A DNA stretch of 11,257 nucleotides from JBGOTP01 sp041476545 (GCA_041476545.1 JBGOTP010000155.1:1-11257); one strand, 5' to 3'. Positions 4,860 through 11,257 are shown, counted from the first letter of the stretch. The notes: generated by a model not told the origin, from the sequence alone. Numbers and translations: made by a program.

Positions 4860-7031
4860 ATGTCCCACCGCCATTCCTCGTATCTGGTCGCCGTCAGCGT
4901 CGTGTTCGCCGCGCTCGGCGCAGTCGGCATCGGCAGACAGCAGGTGCCGCAGCAGGGCGGGACATCGCAGACGCCCGGACGTCCGGCCGGGCAGGCGGGA
5001 GGCGGCGGGCAGACCGGCCAGACACCGCAGCCGACGCGGGATACCTCGGCGCAACAGCAACAGCAGACCAACGCGCCGGCTGCCACCGGCCGGATTGCAG
5101 GCCGGGTGTTGACGGCCGACACGGGACGGCCCGTACGTGGCGCTCGCGTGGCTCTCAGTGCGGGGTCCCTGCCGGGTGGACGCAATCTCGTCACCGACGC
5201 GTCGGGACTCTTCGACTTCCCCACCCTCCCTGAAGGGCGTTACACCCTCAACGTCTCGAAGGCCGGGTTCGTGACGCTTGCCTACGGCCAGCGCCGACCG
5301 CTCCAACCGGGAACTCCGCTCCAGCTCGGGTCGGGTCAGAAGCTGGAAGGCATCGAAATGCGTCTGCCACGCGGCAGTGCCATCGCCGGTCATGTGATGG
5401 ATGAAAACGGCGATCCGTTGCCGAACACCATGGTGCGGGTGATGCGCTACCAGTACCAGCAGGGTGAGCGCCGTCTGACGGCCGCAGGTTCCGGCCAGAC
5501 CGACGACAGAGGTGCGTATCGCGTGTGGGGGCTCAATCCGGGGGACTACTACGTGAGCGCGGTGATGCCCAATCTGGGCGGCATCCTGGACCAGCTGGCG
5601 GGAGGGCGCGGAGGCGGCGGCCGAGGTGGCCCTGCGGGACCGGGTGGTCCAGGCGGACAGGGCGGACAGGGTGGACGTGGTGGTCCTGGAGCGGGCCCCA
5701 ATCAACCAGGTGCGGGCGCAGGACGCGGCCGAGGTGCGGCGGCGGGCGGAGGCTTCGGCGCTATCGCTGGGGGCGGAGGTGGCGGCGCAATCGCCGCGGG
5801 CGGGCTTGGCGACCTCATCAACGGTGTTCTGTCCGATCCAAACTTCGGCAACGCGATTGCGGCGGCCGGGTTGAGCAACGTGGCCACGATGTTCCAGTCG
5901 CCACTCGATGGCTCCGAGGCCGTGGCCTACGCCCCCACGTACTACCCCGGCGTGTCGTCACCCGCCGAAGCCCGACCGGTAACCGTGGCGCTTAGCGGCG
6001 AAGCCCTCGACATCGATTTCAACCTGTTGCTGGTACGCACGTCGAAGATCTCCGGTCGCGTGACGAATCCGGATGGGAGCGCCGTGGCGGCCGGGACCAT
6101 CAACCTGTCGCCCAATCAGGCGGGCGGCTCAGGCTTCGGGGAAAATTTTGGGGGCCGTGTTCAGGCCGACGGCAGCTTCTCCATCGCGAACGTACCACCG
6201 GGACGCTATCTTCTGCGCGCCCGCAGCAATCCAGGCGCAGGACAGGGTGGACGCGGTGGCCGTGGCGCCGGCGGTGGGCGCGCCGGTGGAGCCGGTGCCG
6301 CGAATGCCTCCGGTGCTGGCGCGAGCGATGTCGCCCTGGCGCAGTTCGCGTCGCAGGAACTGAACGTCAGCGGTGATCTCACCGACCTGTCCATCACGCT
6401 CGCGCCGGGATCCACCATCAGCGGAACGATTGCGCTGCAGACAACTCAGACCGCCAGCCCGCCCAACATGAATCAGATCCGGGTCACGGCGCAGGCCACC
6501 GACTCGGCGCTCGGCACGAACATCAGCGCGCAGGTTCAACAGGATGGACGGTTCACTCTGCAAGGAGTTCCGGCCGGCACGCACTGGATCCAGGGGCAGG
6601 CACCGCGCGGCCTGATACTCAAGGCCGTGACCATTGGAGGACGCGACGTCATTGACGACCCGTACGAAGTGCGCAGCGGCGATCGCGTGGACGGCGTCAC
6701 ACTCGTCTTCACCGACAGAATCTCGGAAATCAACGGCACGGTGACCGACGACCGCGGAGCGCCCGTGACCGACTACACCGTGCTCGCGTTCCCGGAAGAC
6801 TCGAGGCTGTGGGGCCCACACGCGCGGCAGATCAACGCCGTGCGCCCGGACCAGAACGGCAAATTCCAGCTACGGGGCCTGCCGCCTGGCCGGTACTACC
6901 TCACGGCCGCGGATCCGGCAGTACCGGGCGAGTGGCACGAGCCGGTGTTCCTGGACCAGCATCGCAGCGGCGCCGTCAGCCTGTCGCTCGCGGAGGGCGA
7001 AGTGAAGACCCAGGACTTCAAGATCCGTTAG
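4860..7031 (+). CDS. Secreted carboxypeptidase-regulatory-like domain protein, Gly-rich
   Basis: This 723-residue protein is predicted to be exported. It has a short polar start, then a hydrophobic stretch (about 8-25, YLVAVSVVFAALGAVGIG) typical of a signal peptide, then a Gln/Gly/Pro-rich linker to about 75. Several beta-sandwich modules of the carboxypeptidase regulatory-like type follow: about 77-170 (GRIAGRVLTADTGRPVRGARV, ending LPEGRYTLNVSKAGF), 172-240 (IAGHVMDENGDPLPNTMV, LNPGDYYVSA), 395-455 (KISGRVTNPDGSAV, VPPGRYLLRA), 516-585 and 622-723 (INGTVTDDRGAPV, LPPGRYYLTA). Gly-rich inserts at about 249-316 and 458-490 lie inside or between modules. No enzyme motif or C-terminal anchor is seen. 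A cell-surface or extracellular binding role is inferred; the ligand is unknown. The ATG at 4860 is chosen because it begins the signal peptide. The gene ends overlapping rsmE on the other strand. Confidence 0.85.
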   Translation: MSHRHSSYLVAVSVVFAALGAVGIGRQQVPQQGGTSQTPGRPAGQAGGGGQTGQTPQPTRDTSAQQQQQTNAPAATGRIAGRVLTADTGRPVRGARVALSAGSLPGGRNLVTDASGLFDFPTLPEGRYTLNVSKAGFVTLAYGQRRPLQPGTPLQLGSGQKLEGIEMRLPRGSAIAGHVMDENGDPLPNTMVRVMRYQYQQGERRLTAAGSGQTDDRGAYRVWGLNPGDYYVSAVMPNLGGILDQLAGGRGGGGRGGPAGPGGPGGQGGQGGRGGPGAGPNQPGAGAGRGRGAAAGGGFGAIAGGGGGGAIAAGGLGDLINGVLSDPNFGNAIAAAGLSNVATMFQSPLDGSEAVAYAPTYYPGVSSPAEARPVTVALSGEALDIDFNLLLVRTSKISGRVTNPDGSAVAAGTINLSPNQAGGSGFGENFGGRVQADGSFSIANVPPGRYLLRARSNPGAGQGGRGGRGAGGGRAGGAGAANASGAGASDVALAQFASQELNVSGDLTDLSITLAPGSTISGTIALQTTQTASPPNMNQIRVTAQATDSALGTNISAQVQQDGRFTLQGVPAGTHWIQGQAPRGLILKAVTIGGRDVIDDPYEVRSGDRVDGVTLVFTDRISEINGTVTDDRGAPVTDYTVLAFPEDSRLWGPHARQINAVRPDQNGKFQLRGLPPGRYYLTAADPAVPGEWHEPVFLDQHRSGAVSLSLAEGEVKTQDFKIR
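5604..5807 (+). repeat. Gly-rich low-complexity segment in the secreted protein
   Basis: The segment encodes about 68 residues that are mostly glycine with Ala, Pro, Gln and Arg, in irregular GGxGGx patterns that resemble collagen-like runs only loosely. It separates the end of the second beta module (DYYVSAVMP) from the sequence APTYYPGVSS. GGN codons dominate, giving a purine-rich coding strand. A second, shorter patch of the same kind is at about 6231-6327. Confidence 0.8.
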
Positions 7032-7774
7032 GCGGAATCCCACAGAAACTGCAGCACGCTCACCGCCGCGACAGAAACGGCATCCGCCCGAAGCGTGCGA
7101 GGGCCAAGCGTGATCAATCGAACGCCATGATCGCGCGCGGATGCCCATTCGGCTTCCGTCCAACCGCCTTCCGGACCCACGAGTATCGATGCCTCCAAGG
7201 GGGCCGCGGTTCCACGTAGTGTCGCGATCGGTTCCGCCTGAGCACCGGCCTCTGGCTCGACGAGCATCAAGCGAAGCCCCGGCACGGGTTCGACCAGATA
7301 GGTTTCCAAACTGAGCGGTGTGCGGATTTCGGGGAGAACGGCCCGGCGTGATTGCTTGGTCGACGCGAGCGCCACGCGCCGCCAGCGATCGAGGCGATTG
7401 CCGCGCAACAGGGCGGCGACCGTCACTTCGGCGCGTTTCGTCACGACGGGCTGAATCGCGGCGACACCCAGCATCACGGCGTCGCGCACCACGTCGTCCA
7501 TCGTGTCGCCCTTGAGCACGGCCTGCGCGAGCGTGAAGGTGACGGACGGCTCTGCCGCCGGTTCGATGCGGGAGAGGAGATCGACACGCACGCCGCGGCC
7601 GGGGCCCATGGCACCCGCGACGCGCGCGAGGAATTCGTGTCCGCGGCCGTCGAACACCGAGACCGTGTCACCGACGCCCAGCCGCAGCACGCGCGTCAGA
7701 TGTTCGGTTTCCTCCTTCGGCAGCGTGACGGCCTGGTCACCGGGGTCGAGCGACGGCGCAAAGAACCGATGCAC
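7028..7774 (-). CDS. rsmE: 16S rRNA (uracil-1498-N3)-methyltransferase RsmE
   Basis: RsmE methylates N3 of U1498 in 16S rRNA within the assembled 30S subunit and belongs to the knotted SPOUT methyltransferases. The 248-residue protein shows the N-terminal PUA-like part (HRFFAPSL, then HLTRVLRLGVGD), the central ALASTKQSRRAVLPEI, and the C-terminal SAM-binding knot (LVGPEGGW at about 198-205, LGPRTLRADAVSVAAVSVLQ near the end). GTG at 7774 is chosen because the protein then begins (M)HRFF, the usual RsmE start; an upstream ATG at 7852 would overlap ilvE and add unrelated residues. It lies 20 nt downstream of ilvE on the same strand and probably depends on ilvE transcription. No Shine-Dalgarno is visible. 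Its stop overlaps that of the convergent secreted-protein gene. Confidence 0.92.
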   Translation of the reverse strand: MHRFFAPSLDPGDQAVTLPKEETEHLTRVLRLGVGDTVSVFDGRGHEFLARVAGAMGPGRGVRVDLLSRIEPAAEPSVTFTLAQAVLKGDTMDDVVRDAVMLGVAAIQPVVTKRAEVTVAALLRGNRLDRWRRVALASTKQSRRAVLPEIRTPLSLETYLVEPVPGLRLMLVEPEAGAQAEPIATLRGTAAPLEASILVGPEGGWTEAEWASARDHGVRLITLGPRTLRADAVSVAAVSVLQFLWDSA

Positions 7775-7794
7775 GAATAGAGTACTGCCGCGGG

Positions 7795-8907
7795 CTATTC
7801 GCGAGGAGCCGCCATGCTCTCGGCCGGCGCCTGGCAGACTTCCCGGATCCACCCGCGCCGGTCGGGCACGCGGCCGTACTGAAGGCCAACCAACGAGTCA
7901 TAGAGCATCCGGGTGACCGGTCCGGGACAGTCTCCCGCCACGCGGACCGACGTCCCGTCCTCGAAACGCAGGGTCCTGATCCCGACCACGACCGCCGCGG
8001 TGCCGCAGGCCATCACTTCCGAAATGTCTCCGGATTGAAGACCCGACACCACTTCGTCGATCGCAATCGGCCCTTCGCTCGTGTCCAGTCCCGTCTCTCT
8101 GGCAATCGCCAAGAGCGATCCGCGGGTCACGCCGTCCAGAATCGTGTCGCTGAGGGGCGGTGTGCGCAACCGGCCTTTGTGGACGAACATGATGTTCATA
8201 CCGCCCATCTCTTCGACGAACCTGTGCTCCTGTGAGTCGAGGAACAGGACCTGACCGCAGCCGAGGGCCTTCGCTTCCTCCGTGACTTTGAGCGTGCCGG
8301 CGTAGTTGGCTCCGGCCTTCACGGCTCCCATCCCGCCTGGGGCCGCCCGGACGACCGACCTGGTCACGAGCATATCGATGGCCCCCGCGCCATCGCCCGC
8401 GTTCTTGAAGTACGGGCCCGACGGCAACGTCAGAATGAAGAAGATGAACTCGCTCGCGCTCTTCACGCCCAGACTGGCATCCACTCCCATCACCGCCGGC
8501 CTGATGTAGAGGCACCCCGGCTCGGACGGGATGAAGTACCGTTCGTTGTCGACGAGTGTCCTCACCGCATCGAGGAAGAAGGCCTCGTCGATCTCAGGAA
8601 TCCTGAGCCGCGCGGCCGACCGTTGAAACCGGACGGCGTTCATCTCGGGCCTGAACAGGACGATACGGCCGTTCTCCTGGCGGAAGGCCTTGAGCCCTTC
8701 GAACACGGTCTGGGCGTAGTGAAAGACGAGCGATGCCGGGTGCAGCGCGAACGGCTGCACGGGCTGAATCCGCGCGTTCCGCCACTCGCCGTTCAGGTAC
8801 TCCGAGACGAAGAAATTCGGCGTGAACATCTTCCCGAATTCCAGCTTCTTCGGATCGAGGGGCGCCGTGGGGCGACCGGGTTGCGTGCGGTTTGTGATCT
8901 GAGCCAT
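7795..8907 (-). CDS. ilvE: Branched-chain amino acid aminotransferase
   Basis: This PLP enzyme interconverts leucine, isoleucine and valine with their 2-oxo acids using glutamate/2-oxoglutarate. The 370-residue length and N-terminus (DPKKLEFGKMFTPNFFVSEY) fit the longer BCAT group shared by eukaryotes and many bacteria, rather than the shorter E. coli type of about 310 residues. Visible landmarks are HYAQTVFEGLKAFR (63-76), the PLP-lysine region GGMGAVKAGANYAGTLK with the Schiff-base lysine at K197, VEEMGGMNIMFV (231-242), and the phosphate-binding ACGTAAVV (300-307). ATG 8907 is preceded by AGGTGG (plus-strand 8911-8916) at good spacing. It heads a two-gene unit with rsmE and is divergent from the kinase gene. 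There is no other ilv gene in the window. Confidence 0.95.
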   Translation of the reverse strand: MAQITNRTQPGRPTAPLDPKKLEFGKMFTPNFFVSEYLNGEWRNARIQPVQPFALHPASLVFHYAQTVFEGLKAFRQENGRIVLFRPEMNAVRFQRSAARLRIPEIDEAFFLDAVRTLVDNERYFIPSEPGCLYIRPAVMGVDASLGVKSASEFIFFILTLPSGPYFKNAGDGAGAIDMLVTRSVVRAAPGGMGAVKAGANYAGTLKVTEEAKALGCGQVLFLDSQEHRFVEEMGGMNIMFVHKGRLRTPPLSDTILDGVTRGSLLAIARETGLDTSEGPIAIDEVVSGLQSGDISEVMACGTAAVVVGIRTLRFEDGTSVRVAGDCPGPVTRMLYDSLVGLQYGRVPDRRGWIREVCQAPAESMAAPRE

Positions 8908-8924
8908 CCACCACCTGTTTCGCT

Positions 8925-8953
8925 ATTGTCTCGCGACTCGCGCTCGCGAGCAA
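8925..8953 (-). promoter_or_regulatory. Candidate ilvE promoter with internal palindrome
   Basis: Read on the minus strand, TTGCTC (8953-8948) and GACAAT (8930-8925) are separated by exactly 17 bp. They match three and four of six consensus bases. Transcription would begin near 8918, about 11 nt before the ilvE ATG, leaving just enough room for the AGGTGG ribosome binding site. The perfect palindromic arms CTCGCG (8937-8942) and CGCGAG (8945-8950), two bases apart, occupy the spacer and overlap the -35, where a repressor could act. The hexamers are weak, so this is a tentative call. Confidence 0.35.
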
Positions 8954-9015
8954 ACTCCCGGCCACAGCTACGGGCCGGACCTTGTACGGTTCGGCCTGCC
9001 TGCCCGCGGCGCTGA

Positions 9016-9021
9016 TATACT
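9016..9021 (+). promoter_or_regulatory. Extended -10 box (TGaTATACT) of the kinase gene, predicted leaderless
   Basis: TATACT is preceded by TG at 9013-9014, forming an extended -10 element, and is followed by six bases (CGCCGC) and the GTG start at 9028. This is the same geometry as at xdhC and predicts transcription starting on the first base of the start codon. No Shine-Dalgarno sequence is present, which agrees with a leaderless mRNA. The extended -10 may compensate for the lack of a recognisable -35. Confidence 0.6.
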
Positions 9022-9027
9022 CGCCGC

Positions 9028-9993
9028 GTGTTCTTCAGGGGCCAGATTGTCGGCAAGTACAAGGTCCTGTCGACGCTGGGCAGTGGAGGCTTCGGGACGG
9101 TCTACCTTGCCGAGGACACCTGGATAGACAAGAAAGTCGCGCTCAAAGTTCCCCACAAGCAGGGCGTGGATTTCGGCGAGCTCCTGCGGGAGCCGCGGCT
9201 GCTGGCGACGCTCAATCACCCCAACATCGTCACGATCCTCACGGCGGAAAAGCAGGAGAACGTCTTCTTCATCGTGATGGAGTTCGTGCCGGGCCAGACG
9301 CTCGAGTCGATCATCGCCGAGCACGGCGCGCTGGACGTGTCGCTCGCGCTCGACTACACCTGCCAGATCGGCAACGCCGTGGACCACGCGCATCGTCAGG
9401 GCGTCCTGCACCGCGACCTCCGGCCGTCCAACGTCATCGTCTCGGAGAGCGGCATGCTCAAGGTCGCCGACTTCGGGACGTCCCGCTTCCTGGAAATCGC
9501 CGCGCACGGCACGACGGTGATCGGCAGTCCGCCCTATATGGCGCCGGAGCAGTTCCACGGCAAGGCGGTCTTCGCGAGCGATCTCTACTCGGTTGGCGTG
9601 ACGATGTTCCAGATGCTGACGGGGTTGCTGCCGTACGACACGCCCTCCCCCGCCGACATCGAACGCATGATGCGCGGTGAGACGCACTTCTCTCCACGGC
9701 TGAAAAATCCCAAGGTCCCAAAATCCATCAACGACATCGTCCTCAAAGCGATGGCGCCAGAGATCCACGCGCGCTATCAGCGGGCTGGCGATCTGCTGGA
9801 CGATGTGCTCGCCGCGCGAGGGCCTCGACGCACGCCGCGGGCGGCGGCACCTGAGGCAGGGCCGGACGAGGGCCAGGACATGCTGACACGCCTCAAGGCG
9901 CGCGAAGCGCTGCAGCCGCGCTTCTGCTGGCACTGCCGCAAGCCGCTGCATGCCCGGTCGGATCGCTGCCCATTCTGCGGAGAGGGGCAGTAG
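9028..9993 (+). CDS. Serine/threonine protein kinase with C-terminal zinc ribbon
   Basis: The protein has 321 residues. A Hanks-type kinase domain fills about 9-265: Gly loop GSGGFG (18-23), ATP-anchoring K40 in VALKV, probable helix-C glutamate E55, hinge MEFV (84-87), catalytic loop HRDLRPSN (128-135), DFG (148-150), and APE (172-174) preceded by possible phospho-acceptor threonines T162/T163. The usual lysine two residues after the HRD aspartate is replaced by R132. A basic, Ala/Pro-rich linker leads to a C-terminal zinc ribbon, C300-x2-C303 and C314-x2-C317. There is no transmembrane segment, PASTA repeat or other sensor domain, so it is predicted to be cytoplasmic. The GTG start is supported by the promoter geometry. 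It is followed 121 bp later by pilT. Kinase fold is certain; substrate and activity are not known. Confidence 0.92.
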   Translation: MFFRGQIVGKYKVLSTLGSGGFGTVYLAEDTWIDKKVALKVPHKQGVDFGELLREPRLLATLNHPNIVTILTAEKQENVFFIVMEFVPGQTLESIIAEHGALDVSLALDYTCQIGNAVDHAHRQGVLHRDLRPSNVIVSESGMLKVADFGTSRFLEIAAHGTTVIGSPPYMAPEQFHGKAVFASDLYSVGVTMFQMLTGLLPYDTPSPADIERMMRGETHFSPRLKNPKVPKSINDIVLKAMAPEIHARYQRAGDLLDDVLAARGPRRTPRAAAPEAGPDEGQDMLTRLKAREALQPRFCWHCRKPLHARSDRCPFCGEGQ

Positions 9994-10035
9994 GGAATGC
10001 GGGAATGTAAGGATGTGGGGATGTAAGGATGTAGG
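9993..10035. repeat. GGATGT minisatellite between kinase and pilT
   Basis: Immediately after the kinase stop codon, the sequence runs through degenerate 8-10-bp units: GGGAATGC, GGGAATGTAA, GGATGTGG, GGATGTAA, GGATGTAG. The plus strand here is almost free of C. It is non-coding, has no dyad symmetry, and does not look like a terminator. Similar short runs may be dispersed in the genome. Confidence 0.75.
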
Positions 10036-10036
10036 T

Positions 10037-10065
10037 TTGAGGCGTCCAATCCCTGGCCCTATCCT
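10037..10065 (+). promoter_or_regulatory. Candidate pilT promoter (TTGAGG-N17-TATCCT)
   Basis: TTGAGG (10037-10042) and TATCCT (10060-10065) each match four of six consensus bases and are separated by the ideal 17 bp. Transcription would start near 10072, giving a leader of about 43 nt. A small hairpin (GGGC at 10095-10098, GCCC at 10103-10106) lies in that leader just before the pilT ATG. The match is reasonable but could occur by chance. Confidence 0.35.
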
Positions 10066-10114
10066 GGAACGCCCGAAAGGCCGACAAACGGACAGGGCGG
10101 ATGCCCCTTTGTCC

Positions 10115-11257
10115 ATGCACGTCAACGATCTGCTCAAAATCTCGGTCGACAGCGGTGCGTCAGACCTGCACCTCAAGGTCGGCAGCTATCCCATGATGCG
10201 CGTGGGGGGGGTGCTCACACCCGCCAGCGAAGAGAAACGGCTCGAACACGACGACGTCGTGGCGATGAGCACGGCGATCATGTCCACGGTTCAGCGCGAG
10301 AAATTCACGGATGCGCAGGAAGTGGACCTCGCCTACAGCGTCCCCGGTCTTGGACGCTTTCGCTGCAACATCTTCCAGCAACGCGGCACCGTGGGGCTGG
10401 TCCTGCGCGTCATTCCCATGCGGATCCGCACGATCGACGAACTGCAACTGCCCCCTGTCCTGAAGACGATTGCGGCCGAAGAGCGCGGCCTCGTGCTGGT
10501 CACCGGCACGACGGGCAGCGGCAAGTCGACGACGCTCGCGGCGATCGTCGACCACGTGAACCGCACGGCGAACCGCCACGTCATCACGATCGAGGACCCG
10601 ATCGAATACCTCCATCACGACGAGCAGTCGGTGATCACCCAGCGGGAGATCGGGAGCGACTGCGTGACCTTCGCTGCGGGTCTCAAGGGCGCGCTCCGGC
10701 AGGACCCGGACGTGATCCTGGTCGGCGAGATGCGCGATCTCGAGACGATCGAGACGGCGATCCTCGCCGCCGAGACGGGCCACCTCGTCATGTCGACGCT
10801 CCACACGCTCGACGCGGCGGAGACCGTCACCCGCGTGATCTCGGCGTTTCCCGACCACCAGCGCGGGCAGGCGCGGCTCATCCTGGCGAGCATTCTGAAG
10901 GGCTGCATCAGCCAGCGGCTCGTGCCGCGGGCGGACGGGCTCGGCATGGTGCCCGCCGTGGAGGTGATGATCTCGACCGGCCTCGTCCGCGAGTGCATCG
11001 CGGTGCAAGAGCGGACGCGCGAGCTGCGCGACGTGATCGCGCGCGGCTACACCACCTACGGCATGCAGACGTTCGACCAGTCGCTGATGTCGCTCTGGCG
11101 CGAGGGCCTGATCACGTTCGAGGAGGCGCTCGCCCAGTCCAGCAATCCGGACGACTTCGCCTTGAAGGCGCGCGGCATCTCGTCCACGAGCGACGGCCGC
11201 TGGGACGACTTCGACCGGGAGCCAGGACAAGCTGCGGAGGAACCGATCAAGGTCGAC
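10115..11257 (+). CDS. pilT: Type IV pilus retraction ATPase PilT (3' end beyond window)
   Basis: PilT is the hexameric cytoplasmic ATPase that depolymerises type IV pili and powers twitching motility. The 381 codons visible show the N-terminal ASDLHLKVG (15-23), Walker A GTTGSGKST (131-139), the Asp box ITIEDPIEY (157-165), atypical Walker B DPDVILVGEMRD (197-208) with catalytic-type E205, the His box STLHTLDAAETVTR (227-240), and the C-terminal MQTFDQSLMSLWREGLI. The reading frame is open to the last base, and the acidic tail after about residue 355 suggests the stop is near. ATG 10115 gives the usual PilT start; only weak Shine-Dalgarno-like AGGG is present at 10094. Where the classical AIRNLIREGK motif is expected, VRECIAVQER is found, so a PilU-like or variant PilT role remains possible. 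No other pilus gene is in the window. Confidence 0.93.
   Translation, partial: MHVNDLLKISVDSGASDLHLKVGSYPMMRVGGVLTPASEEKRLEHDDVVAMSTAIMSTVQREKFTDAQEVDLAYSVPGLGRFRCNIFQQRGTVGLVLRVIPMRIRTIDELQLPPVLKTIAAEERGLVLVTGTTGSGKSTTLAAIVDHVNRTANRHVITIEDPIEYLHHDEQSVITQREIGSDCVTFAAGLKGALRQDPDVILVGEMRDLETIETAILAAETGHLVMSTLHTLDAAETVTRVISAFPDHQRGQARLILASILKGCISQRLVPRADGLGMVPAVEVMISTGLVRECIAVQERTRELRDVIARGYTTYGMQTFDQSLMSLWREGLITFEEALAQSSNPDDFALKARGISSTSDGRWDDFDREPGQAAEEPIKVD

Noticed and set aside
7775..7852. Longer RsmE start at ATG 7852
   Set aside because: It would overlap the end of ilvE by 58 bases and add 26 residues unlike the RsmE family; the GTG at 7774 gives the typical HRFF start.
10066..10114. c-di-GMP (GEMM) riboswitch in the pilT leader
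   Set aside because: A CCCGAAAGG hairpin-like stretch caught attention because pilus genes often carry such switches, but the leader is too short and lacks the conserved GEMM core elements.
8968..10176. Long minus-strand open frame of 402 codons opposite the kinase
   Set aside because: It is antisense to the kinase, runs through the divergent promoter region and the minisatellite, and has no domain signature.
10101..10196. Out-of-frame upstream ORF overlapping the pilT start
   Set aside because: The ATG at 10101 opens a 31-codon frame ending at 10196 with no good ribosome binding site and no recognisable product.
10160..11230. Long minus-strand open frame of 356 codons opposite pilT
   Set aside because: It lies fully antisense to well-conserved PilT coding sequence, is very rich in Arg/His/Asp with no recognisable motif, and is the usual by-product of GC-rich codon bias.

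Overview
The window is about 11.3 kb of GC-rich bacterial chromosome. Gene content (housekeeping genes, a secreted Gly-rich protein with repeated carboxypeptidase-regulatory-like folds, a cytoplasmic Ser/Thr kinase beside a type IV pilus ATPase) and the heavy use of GTG starts suggest Acidobacteriota, probably a Vicinamibacteria-like lineage. This placement is inferred from gene style, not from a marker-gene comparison. I see no rRNA, tRNA, CRISPR array, insertion sequence, phage or plasmid gene.

Layout. Positions 1-107 are a pyrimidine-rich repeat tract ending in a TATAAT box that leads directly into xdhC (108-923, +), a molybdenum hydroxylase maturation factor. A 149-bp regulatory gap (924-1072) carries tandem repeats, a long-spaced inverted repeat containing CIRCE-like half-sites, and another TATAAT. 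It precedes a + strand run of hrcA (1073-2107), grpE (2143-2757), dnaJ (2754-3896) and prmA (3911-4795): the heat-shock repressor/co-chaperone cluster with the L11 methyltransferase that often follows dnaJ, but with no dnaK. After 64 bp comes a 723-residue secreted protein (4860-7031, +) with carboxypeptidase-regulatory-like modules and two Gly-rich inserts. It meets, stop codon over stop codon, a minus-strand pair transcribed from the right: ilvE (8907-7795) followed by rsmE (7774-7028). A 120-bp divergent promoter region (8908-9027) separates ilvE from a + strand Ser/Thr kinase with a C-terminal zinc ribbon (9028-9993). A 121-bp gap with a GGATGT minisatellite and a candidate promoter leads to pilT (10115 to the window end, stop codon not reached).

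How the genes fit together. HrcA, GrpE and DnaJ form the regulator/co-chaperone part of the DnaK system; DnaK itself must be encoded elsewhere. PrmA and RsmE are both ribosome-modifying methyltransferases, on L11 and 16S rRNA respectively. IlvE is branched-chain amino acid metabolism. The kinase and PilT may form a motility/surface-signalling pair, but only adjacency supports this.

The most notable signals are not new gene families. They are (i) two genes whose -10 box sits exactly 6 nt before a GTG start, predicting leaderless mRNAs; (ii) the widened CIRCE-like element before hrcA; (iii) several short-repeat expansions, one of them inside GrpE; (iv) the kinase with HRDLRP and a zinc ribbon beside pilT; and (v) a G8 run near the start of pilT. 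I found no convincing undescribed multi-gene system.
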